A stretch of 47,711 bases of DNA, taken from NCBI GenBank assembly GCA_021647905.1, contig JAKITW010000012.1, forward strand, positions 1 to 47,711, written 5' to 3'. This document shows positions 16,488 to 26,800 of this stretch, one piece after another. The number at the start of each line of letters is the position of its first letter. The stretch's first letter is position 1. Under the pieces are notes generated by a model. That model saw only the letters and a program-made list of their open reading frames with translations. It ran no database searches and was not told where the DNA came from. The stretch comes from Desulfobacterales bacterium (lineage in GTDB: Bacteria; Desulfobacterota; Desulfobulbia; Desulfobulbales; BM004). The position numbers and the translations under genes are program-made.

Positions 16488-17285
16488 TCACTCGCGGTTC
16501 GTGATTCGATTATTCAAATTCCCTGTATCCATGGCAAGATCACCGGATAGTACTTCATGGCTGATCCCGGCCTGGTCGCGGATATGATAGTGGCCGTGGT
16601 CGTCGATGCCCAGGGCCTTGCCGGTAATCCGCTGACCGGAAATGGTTACCCAGGTCAGGGTGTTGCCGATCAACCCGTCCCGGGCCTGCCACTGATCAAA
16701 CACCTCCTTCTTCTTGCCCCCTTCCAGCGCATCCATTACCGTTTGTAGCGCCTTGACAATGGCATCCAGCAGATCGTGCCGTGAATAGCGATTTCCGGTG
16801 GCAATGGCAAGAGAGATCGCCTGTTCTCTCAATTCGGACGGCAACTGCGCAGCCCGGGTGGTCACATTGATGCCGATGCCGATAATGGTTGCCGGCTGGT
16901 CCGCCCCGGTGAGAGATTCGCTTTCGATGAGGATTCCGCCCAGCTTGCGGCCATCGAACAGGAGATCATTGGGCCACTTGATGGCCGGAGAGACGCCACA
17001 CACGCTCTCAACCCCCCTGCATACCGCCACTGCGGCGGCCAAGGTGACCAGGGGCAGCTCCTGTAGCTCAAGCCGTGGCCGGAGAACCACTGAAAAATAG
17101 AGCCCCACCCCAGGCGGCGAGACCCAGGTCCGTTTGAGCCGGCCCCGGCCCCCGGTCTGGGTGTCGGCCGCAACAACTGTCCAGGCAGGGGCAGCGTTGC
17201 GGGCCTTTTGCAGGGCCAGGGAATTGGTGGATTCTGTCGACGCGAACCACTCGAGGATATAGAACCCAGCTTCCCCGTCCACCAT
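16488..17285 (-). CDS. birA: Biotin-[acetyl-CoA-carboxylase] ligase, monofunctional
   Basis: The enzyme attaches biotin to the biotin carboxyl carrier protein through biotinyl-AMP. The protein has 265 residues and begins directly with the catalytic domain (WFASTESTNS); there is no N-terminal DNA-binding domain, so it should not repress biotin genes. The biotinyl-AMP loop GGRGRLKR is at about 45-52 and KWPNDLLF with GRKLGGILIE at about 103-121. The C-terminal SH3-like part is present. It lies downstream of dsrD but is separated from it by two hairpins that probably end dsr transcription. Confidence 0.93.
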   Translation of the reverse strand: MVDGEAGFYILEWFASTESTNSLALQKARNAAPAWTVVAADTQTGGRGRLKRTWVSPPGVGLYFSVVLRPRLELQELPLVTLAAAVAVCRGVESVCGVSPAIKWPNDLLFDGRKLGGILIESESLTGADQPATIIGIGINVTTRAAQLPSELREQAISLAIATGNRYSRHDLLDAIVKALQTVMDALEGGKKKEVFDQWQARDGLIGNTLTWVTISGQRITGKALGIDDHGHYHIRDQAGISHEVLSGDLAMDTGNLNNRITNRE

Positions 17286-17306
17286 AAATCATCAACTCCA
17301 AAAAAC

Positions 17307-17356
17307 AAAAAAGTCGTCACCTGCCCGTTATGCGGGATTACAGGAAACGACTTTTT
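17307..17356 (-). terminator. Bidirectional-looking hairpin between dsrD and birA
   Basis: AAAAAGTCGT (17307-17316) pairs with ACGACTTTTT (17347-17356); inside, CCTG-CCCG pairs with CGGG-CAGG around small bulges. The stem ends in A/T runs on both sides, so it could stop transcription in either direction. Confidence 0.65.
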
Positions 17357-17396
17357 CGAAAAGTATTGAAGCAAGGGCGGAATACACCGCCCTTGC
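17357..17396 (-). terminator. Terminator-like hairpin of the dsrABD operon
   Basis: The 10-bp perfect stem GCAAGGGCGG/CCGCCCTTGC with a 6-nt loop lies at 17371-17396, 28 bp after the dsrD stop. On the minus strand it is followed by TTCAATACTTTTCG, a weak T tract, and then by the second hairpin. Confidence 0.7.
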
Positions 17397-17423
17397 TTCT
17401 CAGACAGCATCTCCGCGAGGAAT

Positions 17424-17669
17424 CTAAACTCCCCGCTTGTCCTCGTCTTTTACCCTGTCAGGCAGTGCATACATGGTGCTGCTGCCGCTGGACCAGAACA
17501 TCAGCTTGCTCTCTCTGACCATCTCGTTGGCAACATTTTTGATCAACCGGGGTTTCACCGAGGGATCATCCTTGAACCATTTATGCATGTCCTTGAGATA
17601 CAAGGCCGGTTTCTTGGCCTTGGTCAACTTCTCAATGATTACTGCCTTGATTTCATCTTTGTCAGCCAT
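17424..17669 (-). CDS. dsrD: DsrD, winged-helix protein of dissimilatory sulfite reduction
   Basis: The 81-residue protein (EIKAVIIEKLTKAKKPALYL, later KPRLIKNVANEMV) is DsrD, a small winged-helix fold protein found with reductive-type dsrAB. It has been reported to stimulate sulfite reductase activity. Its presence separates reducers and disproportionators from sulfur oxidisers, which usually lack it. It is the third gene of the operon, 26 bp after dsrB, with GGAG upstream of the ATG. Confidence 0.95.
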   Translation of the reverse strand: MADKDEIKAVIIEKLTKAKKPALYLKDMHKWFKDDPSVKPRLIKNVANEMVRESKLMFWSSGSSTMYALPDRVKDEDKRGV

Positions 17670-17695
17670 TCACTCACTCCTTGGTAAAAAGAGTT

Positions 17696-18823
17696 TTATT
17701 TAATATGGTTCGTGAACTTGAACTGGGTAGTGGTTCTCCAGGTGTCATATGCCAGGCGGTAATCGTCGATGGTCTTATCCGAGAACGGAATGTCGCATTT
17801 TTCAAAGAACTTCTCCCAGCCGATCCGTTCGGCCCATTCGCCGAGCCGCTCGTACTTATTGGCGTCCGCGGCATAGACCTCAAGGATATTCTTCACCGCG
17901 GCAACGGTTTCCGGCCAGCGCGGCGGAGTGTTGGGCAGGAAGGGGATAACCATTTTGGAGAATTTCGGCATTGACCGGGAGTTGGAGATCTTGCCGCCCA
18001 CCAGGATGGCAATCCCGTCGCCCTCAGGATCAGCAAGCGGCATGGAAGGGCACATGGTGTAACAGTTGCCGCAGAACATGCAGCGCTCGTTTTTTACCGT
18101 GACGCTCTTAACCTCTTCCCCGGCGCTGTTGATACCCTTGGCAGGTTTGATCGCGCCCAGCGGACAGGCGGCAATGGCCAGGGGCAGCTCACAGACCGCG
18201 GTGATGGTATCGTGATCGACCAGCGGCGGCTTGCGATGCACACCGAGGATGGCGATATCGGAGCAGTGAACCGCACCGCACATGTTGAGGCAGCAGGCCA
18301 GGGCCACGCGCACCTTGGCCGGCAGGGTCATGCTGGTGAAGTAATCGAACAGCTCATCCATGACCGCCTTGACCACGCCCGAGGCATCGGTTGCCGGGGT
18401 ATGACAGTGGACCCAGCCCTGGGTATGAACCGGGTTGGACACACCGGCGCCGGTGCCGCCGACCGGCAACATGCCATGGGCGTTACAGGCATCAACCAGG
18501 GGCTGGACCTTGTCAGCGGAGTCGACCATGAACTCAACGTTGTTCCGGGTGGTGAAACGGAGAACCCCGTCACAGTGGGCGTCGGCGATATCGCATATGT
18601 CAAGGATCAGCGAGGTACTGATCAGCCGGGCACTGGCTACCCGAACGGTATAACATTCGGCGCCGGTCTCGCTGACATGCAACAGTACGCCGGGCTGGAT
18701 AATCTCGTGATACAGCCACTTGCCCTTGTTTTCCTTGATCACCTGCGGGTAGAACTGCGCAAAATGGGGCGGACCAATATCAGTGATTCTATCTTTCATT
18801 GGATTTTCAGGATCAAAGCCCAT
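17696..18823 (-). CDS. dsrB: Dissimilatory sulfite reductase beta subunit
   Basis: DsrB pairs with DsrA in an A2B2 enzyme that reduces sulfite with six electrons, passing sulfur to DsrC. The protein has 375 residues and starts [19 protein letters not shown]. The cofactor-binding cysteines are seen in [18 protein letters not shown] and [13 protein letters not shown], and the inserted ferredoxin domain has [32 protein letters not shown] is a strongly conserved DsrB segment. An ideal AGGAGG precedes the ATG. It lies 82 bp after dsrA. Confidence 0.98.
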   Translation of the reverse strand: MGFDPENPMKDRITDIGPPHFAQFYPQVIKENKGKWLYHEIIQPGVLLHVSETGAECYTVRVASARLISTSLILDICDIADAHCDGVLRFTTRNNVEFMVDSADKVQPLVDACNAHGMLPVGGTGAGVSNPVHTQGWVHCHTPATDASGVVKAVMDELFDYFTSMTLPAKVRVALACCLNMCGAVHCSDIAILGVHRKPPLVDHDTITAVCELPLAIAACPLGAIKPAKGINSAGEEVKSVTVKNERCMFCGNCYTMCPSMPLADPEGDGIAILVGGKISNSRSMPKFSKMVIPFLPNTPPRWPETVAAVKNILEVYAADANKYERLGEWAERIGWEKFFEKCDIPFSDKTIDDYRLAYDTWRTTTQFKFTNHIK

Positions 18824-18905
18824 AACAAAACCTCCTTATTTTCTCATCTGTTGTGATGATTAGGTATACGTAACATCCTTTCCAGTTTTATTCCAGGTCG
18901 CCGGA

Positions 18906-20186
18906 TTACATCGGGTTCCGGGCGCGGAACTCGGCGAGTGAGCGCTCAAAGCCGCCGGGGACCTCTTCCGATTGCCAGAAGACATATGGGTTGGAGCGCG
19001 GCTCCTTGGTGTGCTGCGGAATCGGCTCGATTTCCATAACCTTCAGAAAGGTGGGCAGGCCGACACGCTGCATGGTCTCACCGATCCGCTCGCGGTTCTT
19101 GCCTTCCTCCATCCACCAGTCCCAGGACTTCTCGAGGATCTCCTTGTACTCCTCGAAATCGTTTTCAGCATCCATCTTGATAAACGGCACGATCATGGTG
19201 GCGATCTGGGCACCGTCGAGGATCGGGGCCTTGGCGCCGAACAGGATGGTGGCGCCTTGCTCAACACCGGGGCGCAGGGCCCTGGGCATTATGTTGATGC
19301 AATGCATGCAGTGGGTACACTCAGCGTTGTCGATCTTCAGCTCATCGCCTTCCATCCACATACAGCCGGTGGGGCATAGGTCGATAACCTCTTTCTGGAT
19401 GTCGAAAGGACCCCAGTCGCGGCCGGAATGGGCGCCGCCGTTGGGCGGGAACTCACCGGCAATATAACTCTTGACCGCGGCCTGATCCATGCGGATATCA
19501 TCGCGCCAGTTGCCGATAGCAGCCATGTCGGAACGCACCCCGGCCGCAACACAGTCATTGGGGCAGCCGGAGAATTTGGTCTTGAACTTGTAGGGGAAGG
19601 CCGGCCGATGCAACTCATCCTGATAAGCCATGGTGATCTCATGGCAGGCGGATGCGGTATCATAACAGGCCCACTCGCAACGGGCCTGGCCGAGACAGCA
19701 GGAGGGGGTTCGCAGGTTGCCGCCGGAACCGCCGAGGTCCACGCCGACATCATGGGTCAACTCATAAAAAATCTCTTCCAGTTCCTCGGTAAAGGTGCCG
19801 AGCAGTACCATGTCACCGGTGGAACCGTGCATATTGGTCATCCCGCTGCCGCGCCGGTCCCAGATCTCGCAGATCTGTCTTAAGAGTTTAGTGCTGTAGA
19901 ATTTACTGGACGGCTGATTGACTCGAACGGTATGGAAGTGGGCCACCCCGGGAAATTTCGTGGGCTGGTCGGAGTAACGGCCGACAATACCACCGCCGTA
20001 ACCGAAGACACCAACGATGCCGCCATGTTTCCAGTGGGTGATCTTATCTATATAAGATAACTCCAGTTGGCCCAGAATATCCCAGCATGCGGGGTTTTTC
20101 TCGGCCTGCCTCTTAAGGTCCTTGACAAAACTCGGCCACGGGCCACTTTCCAGTTGGTCCAACAACGGCGTGTCATGCTTTGGCAT
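18906..20186 (-). CDS. dsrA: Dissimilatory sulfite reductase alpha subunit
   Basis: The 426-residue protein is the alpha subunit of the cytoplasmic sulfite reductase. The siroheme-[4Fe-4S] ligands are C-x5-C in CCLGQARCEWAC and C-x3-C in SGCPNDCVAAG. The inserted ferredoxin domain shows CPTGCMW and CTHCMHCINIMP. HGGIVGVFGYGGGIVGRYSD near residue 55 is a DsrA signature. The start MPKHDTPLLDQLESGPWPS has TAAGGAGGAG upstream, an excellent ribosome-binding site for a highly expressed gene. It opens the dsrABD operon; promoter and operator-like sites lie at 20321-20388. No dsrC, dsrMK or dsrN is in the window. Confidence 0.98.
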   Translation of the reverse strand: MPKHDTPLLDQLESGPWPSFVKDLKRQAEKNPACWDILGQLELSYIDKITHWKHGGIVGVFGYGGGIVGRYSDQPTKFPGVAHFHTVRVNQPSSKFYSTKLLRQICEIWDRRGSGMTNMHGSTGDMVLLGTFTEELEEIFYELTHDVGVDLGGSGGNLRTPSCCLGQARCEWACYDTASACHEITMAYQDELHRPAFPYKFKTKFSGCPNDCVAAGVRSDMAAIGNWRDDIRMDQAAVKSYIAGEFPPNGGAHSGRDWGPFDIQKEVIDLCPTGCMWMEGDELKIDNAECTHCMHCINIMPRALRPGVEQGATILFGAKAPILDGAQIATMIVPFIKMDAENDFEEYKEILEKSWDWWMEEGKNRERIGETMQRVGLPTFLKVMEIEPIPQHTKEPRSNPYVFWQSEEVPGGFERSLAEFRARNPM

Positions 20187-20320
20187 CTTAAACTCCTCCT
20201 TAACGGTCTATTGTTTACAACCTAACTTTGTCAGGTTACGGACGAACCTACCCTCTACACGTTTTTCCCCTGCCGCGGCAACCGGGCCTGCCGTACCGCG
20301 AAAAACAGGGAAAAATAATT

Positions 20321-20388
20321 GAATACTCATTCAGTATTCTCGGGACAATATCTCCCTGTCCATTCTTTGTCAACAAAAAATGACAACA
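20321..20388 (-). promoter_or_regulatory. Predicted dsrABD promoter with two overlapping palindromes
   Basis: On the minus strand TTGACA (20373-20368), a 17-bp spacer and TATTGT (20350-20345) form a near-consensus sigma-70 promoter. The -35 lies inside a palindrome TTGTCA-N8-TGACAA (about 20367-20388). A second palindrome GAATAC-N7-GTATTC (20321-20339) covers the expected start point near 20338. Both could be regulator sites. The leader would be about 150 nt, and it also holds a small AACCT/AGGTT hairpin near 20220-20238. Confidence 0.6.
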
Positions 20389-20891
20389 ACGACGTAGTTA
20401 TCACCGCCTTTTTTTGCCGGGCCATTCTCTTTATTCCCGGTTCGCCGCCTTGCAACGGCACCTATCCCGTCGGCGGCCGGGGCCCGGCTCTGTTTCGCGG
20501 CTCCGTTGATATTTTCCGCCACGGATCAGGTAACCCTGAAAACCGCTCCATCGGCCGCCACGGCTGAAAAAGCTCCTTGACATCAATAGGTTTGCCTGCT
20601 ATGTGACAACAATCGTTCAGAATTATCCTTGAAGGCGCAGAACGTGTCGGCTTAACAGGCAACGGCTGCATGCAGCCCCGGCAAGCCGGGTGTCAGCACA
20701 ATAAATTCAGTATGTTGCACTGTACCCATTCAAGGTCTGTTGGTAAGGTTTCGGTAAACTCCGTACGTTTAACATTGGACCGGGAAAGGGGTTTTCTTAT
20801 ACCGAACGGTGTAGCGGACCCTGAGCCGCAGCCGTGACGGCAAAAGCGGAAATTGAAACAACTTCAGCATAATATGCTTATGGCTTCCGAA
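20389..20891. other. Intergenic region between dsrA and bamA, no gene seen
   Basis: About 500 bp without a convincing ORF on either strand. It contains a perfect 14-bp palindrome, GGCTGCATGCAGCC (near 20665), directly followed by CCCGG-CAAG-CCGGG, which can form adjacent hairpins. The short ORFs here have no family resemblance. Confidence 0.5.
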
Positions 20892-21018
20892 TCGCCGTTG
20901 CGGCGAAGCGAGTTCCTGCTTGATAGCCTGTTTATGAACAGCCGGCCCTTCTCAATGGAGCGGCCGTTGGTAGAAGAAAACCCCTTTCCCGACAGGAGGG
21001 GGTTTACTGAATGTTTAC
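20892..21018. repeat. Family D repeat, copy 1 (127 bp)
   Basis: It runs from TCGCCGTTGCGGCGAAG to CTGAATGTTTAC and recurs almost unchanged, inverted, at 47585-47711, where the window ends. A 31-bp piece is at 7990-8020. It contains hairpins CTGTT/AACAG and AACCCC/GGGGTT, and no coding potential. It lies about 75 bp upstream of the bamA start. Confidence 0.85.
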
Positions 21019-21094
21019 GTCTGTTGTGCAGAATGGCGGCCCCTGCTCGCTCCGTCCTCCTGCCCTTGAGACCGACACGAGAAAGGCAAACATA

Positions 21095-23821
21095 ATGAAA
21101 CGGTTCCCTGTAGTCTCATCCCTTTCGGTCCTTCCGTCCCTGGCAAGGGCCCCTCGGCCCTTTATCCGCTCCCTGTACCTGCTCTTCCTCTGCTGTCTTG
21201 CCGGGAGCTTGCTGGCGCCTGCTTCGGCCCGGGCCGCAACCCGGCAGAACACCATTTTTCTGCCGTTGCAGATCAACGCCTCCACGGACCGCGAACAGCT
21301 TACCGTCCAGGCCGACACCATCCTGAAGGAGGTCCTTGCAGGCTCTGACGCCTTTCGCCGGACCTTCCGGCTTGTCAACCGGGCGGAAGCGGAAAAATTA
21401 ATCGACTACCAGGGGACATGGCCGCCGCCGGTCAAGGCCCTGCAGGCCATCGGCGGCACCGGCGCCGACTATGTGGTGGCCGGCAGCCTCACTCAGTTAG
21501 GCCGGCTCCGCAGCATTGATCTCAAGGTTTTTGATCTGCTGGCCCCTGCCTCACCAGCCTATTTTTTTGTCGAGGTCAAGGAAGGGGAGACCCTGGCCCA
21601 GGCCGTTGATAAGTTGGCGGCCCAGGTTCTGGCCCATGTCGGCCGGCAATTTCTCATTGCCAGGATCACTCCCCAGGGCAATGTCCGGATCGACTCCGGT
21701 GCCATTCGCCATCAGATCAAAAGCAAGGTCGGAGACATTTATGAACCGGCCCGGCTCCAGCAGGATCTCAAAAACGTCTTCAAAATGGGTTATTTTGACG
21801 ATGTCCGGATCAAGGTGATCGACACGGTAAAAGGCAAGGAACTCATATTTGCGGTCAAGGAAAAACCGCTCATCGGCCAGGTGGTGATCACCGGCGCCAA
21901 GGAGTTGAAAGAGAAGACAGTGCGCGAGTCCATCTCGATCATGCCCAATACCATTGTCAATCCCCACAAAGTCAAAGAGGCTGCCGCCAATATCCGCGCC
22001 CTGTACAAGGAAGAAGGGTTCTACAACACCACGGTCAAGGCCGAGATCACCGCGCCCAAAAAAGGGCGGGTAAATGTCCGCTTTCTCATCGACGAGGGGA
22101 GCAAGGTCTACATCAAGGAGGTACGCTTTGTCGGCAACAAATCATACAAGGCGCGCAAGCTGAAGAAGGTGATCCAGACCTCGGCAAAGGGTATTTTTTC
22201 CTGGTTTACCGACTCCGGGCTGCTCAAGCAGGAGGTCCTTGACCAGGACGTGGCCCGGCTCACCGCCTATTATTACAACCTCGGGTACATTGAGGCCAGG
22301 GTGGGCCAACCAGAGGTGGTTCAAAAAGGGAACTGGCTCTACATAACCTTTAATATCTTTGAGGGGCAACGCTATCGGGTGGGCAGGATCACCATAACCG
22401 GTGATCTGATCGAGGCAGAGTCCGCCCTGCTCGCCCGGCTCAAACTCAAGGACGAAGAGTATCTGAGCCGGAAGATTCTGCGCGAGGATATCCTCAGGCT
22501 GACCGATTACTATTCGGAAAAGGGGTATGCCTATGCCGAGGTCAACCCGGCGGTATCTGAAAGCGGTACGGAAAAAAGGGTGGATGTCACCATCAATATT
22601 TCCAAGGGAGAACTGGTCCACTTCCAACGGATCACCATCTCCGGCAATACCCGGACCCGGGACCGGGTGATTCGCCGGGACCTGGACATCAAGGAAGGTG
22701 GCATCTTCAACTCCAAGGCCCTGCGTACCAGCCACCAGAAACTTTATCGACTCGACTTTTTCGAGGACATTCAAATCACTCCGGAACAGACCGACGACAA
22801 GACGAAAATGGATGTCAAGGTCGAGGTCAAGGAGAAACCCACCGGGGCTTTCAGTATCGGCGCCGGCTATAGCTCGGTGGACAACGTGATGCTCATGGCC
22901 GAGATCAGCCAGAATAATTTCCTGGGCAAGGGCCAGCGGCTGGCCTTTGACGTCAATCTCAGCAGCACGACCAACCGCTACAACATCAGTTTCACCGAAC
23001 CCCGGGTAAACGATTCCAAATTACTGGTGGCGGTCAACCTCTACAACTGGAGAAAGATTTTTTCCGACTACACCAAGGACTCCACCGGCGGCTCCCTCTG
23101 GTTATCCCACCCGATCTGGGAGAAGTGGCAGGGGGGGCTGGGCTATGGGTACGACAATGCCAACCTCACCGATGTCTCGGCCGCGGCATCGCAGATAATC
23201 ATCGATTCGGCCGACATTCACGTTACCAGCTATGTTCTCCTCGGACTCACCCGGGACACCCGGGACAGCCGCCTTGATCCGGGCAAGGGTTCGATAAATT
23301 CGATCAACGTCAAATATGCCGGCGGCCCCCTGGGCGGTGACAGCGCCTTTACCAAGACCGAGGTCACCAGCAGCTGGTTCTTCCCCTTTGTCAAGGAAAC
23401 CACCTTTCACATCAAGGGCTCGGCCGGGCAGTTGGTGCGCAATCCCGACGGCGAGCTGCCGGTATTCGAGAAGTTCTACCTCGGCGGGATCAACACCATC
23501 AGGGGCTTCAGCTCCAACAGGATCAGCCCCGTGGACCCGGCCACCGGGGAGCGGATCGGCGGCACCAGAATGTGGTATACCAACATCGAATGGATCTTCC
23601 CGCTGTTCGAGGACGCCGGTCTCAAGGGGGTGGTCTTTTTTGACGCCGGCAATGTCTATGAAGACGAATGGGATCTCGGCCGGATCAAAAAAAGCATTGG
23701 CGGCGGTTTCCGCTGGGCCTCGCCCATGGGACCGCTGCGGCTGGAATGGGGCTATGTCATCGGACCGGAGGCCAATGAAGAACAGAGCAACTGGGACTTC
23801 AGCATCGGTGGGAGTTTCTGA
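21095..23821 (+). CDS. bamA: Outer membrane protein assembly factor BamA with TolB-like N-terminal domain
   Basis: BamA inserts beta-barrel proteins into the outer membrane. The ATG at 21095 gives 908 residues with a signal peptide (SLYLLFLCCLAGSLLAPASA, cleavage near residue 47). Residues about 52-185 (NTIFLPLQINASTDREQL, later GADYVVAGSLTQLG) resemble the TolB N-terminal or CsgG-like fold and are additional to standard BamA. About five POTRA repeats follow (about 190-560), each with the G-Y-F/L-D pattern (FKMGYFDDVRIKV). The C-terminal barrel carries IRGFSSNR, the conserved (V/I)RGF motif of the Omp85 family, and ends in SIGGSF with a terminal aromatic. The upstream in-frame ATG at 21011 lies in repeat D and is rejected. 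mfd follows 36 bp downstream. Confidence 0.95.
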   Translation: MKRFPVVSSLSVLPSLARAPRPFIRSLYLLFLCCLAGSLLAPASARAATRQNTIFLPLQINASTDREQLTVQADTILKEVLAGSDAFRRTFRLVNRAEAEKLIDYQGTWPPPVKALQAIGGTGADYVVAGSLTQLGRLRSIDLKVFDLLAPASPAYFFVEVKEGETLAQAVDKLAAQVLAHVGRQFLIARITPQGNVRIDSGAIRHQIKSKVGDIYEPARLQQDLKNVFKMGYFDDVRIKVIDTVKGKELIFAVKEKPLIGQVVITGAKELKEKTVRESISIMPNTIVNPHKVKEAAANIRALYKEEGFYNTTVKAEITAPKKGRVNVRFLIDEGSKVYIKEVRFVGNKSYKARKLKKVIQTSAKGIFSWFTDSGLLKQEVLDQDVARLTAYYYNLGYIEARVGQPEVVQKGNWLYITFNIFEGQRYRVGRITITGDLIEAESALLARLKLKDEEYLSRKILREDILRLTDYYSEKGYAYAEVNPAVSESGTEKRVDVTINISKGELVHFQRITISGNTRTRDRVIRRDLDIKEGGIFNSKALRTSHQKLYRLDFFEDIQITPEQTDDKTKMDVKVEVKEKPTGAFSIGAGYSSVDNVMLMAEISQNNFLGKGQRLAFDVNLSSTTNRYNISFTEPRVNDSKLLVAVNLYNWRKIFSDYTKDSTGGSLWLSHPIWEKWQGGLGYGYDNANLTDVSAAASQIIIDSADIHVTSYVLLGLTRDTRDSRLDPGKGSINSINVKYAGGPLGGDSAFTKTEVTSSWFFPFVKETTFHIKGSAGQLVRNPDGELPVFEKFYLGGINTIRGFSSNRISPVDPATGERIGGTRMWYTNIEWIFPLFEDAGLKGVVFFDAGNVYEDEWDLGRIKKSIGGGFRWASPMGPLRLEWGYVIGPEANEEQSNWDFSIGGSF

Positions 23822-23857
23822 TCCAGCGGTCGTACCCGCGCCGCACCATTGCTCTTC

Positions 23858-26800
23858 ATGAATCGTTTCCTTGCCGCACTGACCCCTGGTCGGAACTGTA
23901 ATCTCATCGGCCTGCGGGGCAGCGCCGCTGCCATGGTCAGCGCCCGGGCGGCGGCAGTGCCGCCGCTGCCCGGCACTGTTCTCTGCGTTGCCGCCAGTGA
24001 ACATCATGCCGAGGTCCTGGAACAGGACCTCGGCTTTTTTGCCGCGCGGCCGGTGGTCCGTTACCCGGCCTACGATATCCCGCCCTACATCCCTTTGTCG
24101 CCGGACCCGGCCACGGTGGCCACCCGGCTGGCCACTCTCTATCAGCTGTTCAGCGCGGAGACGCCGCTGATCGTGGTCACCTCGGCCGAGGCCCTGCTTC
24201 GCCGGGTTCTTCCACCAGGCGTGCTTTCCAGTCTGGCCGAACTGGTCATCAGCAATGAGGAGTGCGACCAGGACGAGCTGCGGCAGCGGTTGATAAATGC
24301 GGGCTATGAATCCGTGGCCCTGGTCCGGACCGTGGGAGAGTTCAGTGTCCGGGGCGGGATCTTCGATGTGTTCCCCCCTGGTTTTACCACTCCGGTCCGG
24401 CTGGATTTTTTTGGCGACCTGGTGGAGTCGATCCGCACCTTTGACCCGGTTTCCCAACGTTCCCTGGATCAATTGCAGGAGGTGGTCCTGCTGCCGGCCG
24501 GTAATATTCTCTTCCCGGATCCAGCGGATTCAGCACGCAACGAATTCATCAACCGTTTTCGACAACCGCGGGACGCGGTAAACTGGCACGGTCCCAAACT
24601 AGACGAGTTACTCGACCGGATCAAACGTAGCCGCCGCTTTCCGGGGATCGAATTTCTTCTGCCGCTCTTTTATCCCGGCCTGTCCACGGTGCTGGATTAT
24701 CTCGGCCCGGATACCACGGTGATTCTCGTTGATCCCGTGGAAATCAGCCGCAGCCAGAAACTTGCCTGGGAACGGATAACCGCCAATTTTAAAGAAGCCG
24801 AGGCCATGGGCGTCCCGGCCCTGCGGCCCGCGGCCCTGTTCCTCGGGCTGGAAGCGTTTGCCGGAAAACTGGCTCGTTTTTCAACGCTGCGGCTGTATGA
24901 TCTGCCTGACCCGGAGATGGGGCCCGGACCAGGCCTGGAGATCAACGCCCGGGATCACCGGCTGCTCAAACAGGAACTGACCCTGCACCGGAAAAAACAG
25001 GGCCTGCTGGCGCCGCTGGCCGAGAAAATCAAATTCTGGCTGAACCAGGGCCATTCCGTGGCCATGGCCTGCCGCTCCCCTCGCCACGCCCGCCACCTCG
25101 CCGAACTGCTCAGCGCCCGCCATATTGATATCTCAATGGCGGAAACCCCGTTTAGGCCGGGTCCCGCCGGTCCGGAGGCCAACACCCTTATTCTTTACGA
25201 CCACCCCCTGTCCCAGGGGTTTGATCTGAAAGACGAACAGCTCCATCTGCTCTCTGAAAGTGAGTTGTTCGGCGCCCAACGGCTGGGACCCCGGCGCAAG
25301 GGGAGGGCCAAGAGCGCACCCCCGGACCGGGAGGTGCGCTTCGAAGAGCTGACCCTTGGTGATGTGGTGGTCCACCGCGACCACGGCCTTGGCATATATG
25401 AAGGGTTGATCAGTCTGGAGCTGCAGGGGATAACCAATGATTTTCTCCAGATAACTTACCGGGGCGGCGACAAGCTCTACCTGCCGGTGGACCGGATCAA
25501 TACCGTGGGCAAGTACCAGGGCCTGGCCGACAAGACTCCCAGGATCGATAAGCTCGGCTCCGGCTCCTGGATTCTTACCAAGAAAAAGGTCAAGGAAGCG
25601 GTCTGGGCCGTGGCCCAGGACCTGCTCAAGCTCTATGCCCAACGCGAACTCCTGCAGGGCCATGCCTTTTCTCCGCCCAGCGGACTGTTCCGGGAGATGG
25701 AGGAATCCTTCCCGTTCGAGGAGACCCCGGGCCAGGCCCGGGCCATCTCGGAGGTCCTGGCCGATCTTGCCTCGGACAAACCCATGGACCGGCTGGTGTG
25801 CGGCGATGTGGCCTACGGCAAGACCGAGGTGGCGGTCCGGGCCGCCTTCAAGGTGGTGGAAGACGGTTTTCAGGTGGCGATCCTGGTGCCGACCACGGTG
25901 CTGGCCGAACAACATGCCGCCACCTTCAACGAGCGGCTCCGGGAACTTCCGGTTACCGTGGCCAGCCTCAACCGTTTCCGGCCGCCGGCCGAGCAACGGC
26001 GGCTGATCAACCTGTTGGCCGAGGGGAGGCTGGACATTGTCATCGGCACCCACCGGCTGCTCTCCCGGGATATTAAGTTTAAGAAGCTGGGGCTGCTGAT
26101 CATTGACGAGGAACATCGCTTCGGGGTCAGCCACAAGGAGAAAATAAAAAAACTGCGCCAGCATGTCGATGTCCTGACCCTTACCGCCACCCCGATCCCG
26201 CGGACATTGCAGATGTCGCTGCTCGGGGTTCGGGACCTGTCGGTGATCAATACCCCGCCGGAACACCGGCGCCGGGTTCTCACCTTTGTCGCCCGCCATG
26301 ACGACCTGGTGATCAAGGAGGCGGTGATCCGCGAACTGCAGCGGGGCGGCCAGGTCTTTCTGGTTCACAACCGGGTCCGCTCCATCCATCAAATGGCGAT
26401 GCGGGTGGAAAAGCTGGCGCCCTCGGCCCGGGTGGCGGTGGCCCACGGCCAGATGGCTGGCAAGGAACTTGAAAAGATCATGGTCAATTTTGTCAACCAG
26501 GAGATCGATGTCCTGGTCTGCACCACGATCATCGAGTCGGGTCTCGACATCACCAACGCCAACACCATCATCATCAGCCGGGCCGACCGGCTGGGCCTGG
26601 CCGAGATCTACCAGCTGCGCGGCCGGGTGGGCCGGGGCAGCAAACAGTCCTATGCCTACCTGCTGGTGCCCTCCATGGAACTGTTGAGCAGGGATGCCAA
26701 GGAACGGCTGCGGGCAATCATGGACTGCGGCGAGATCGGCGGCGGCTTCAAGCTTGCCTTGAGCGATCTGCAGATCCGCGGCGGCGGCAACATCCTCGGG

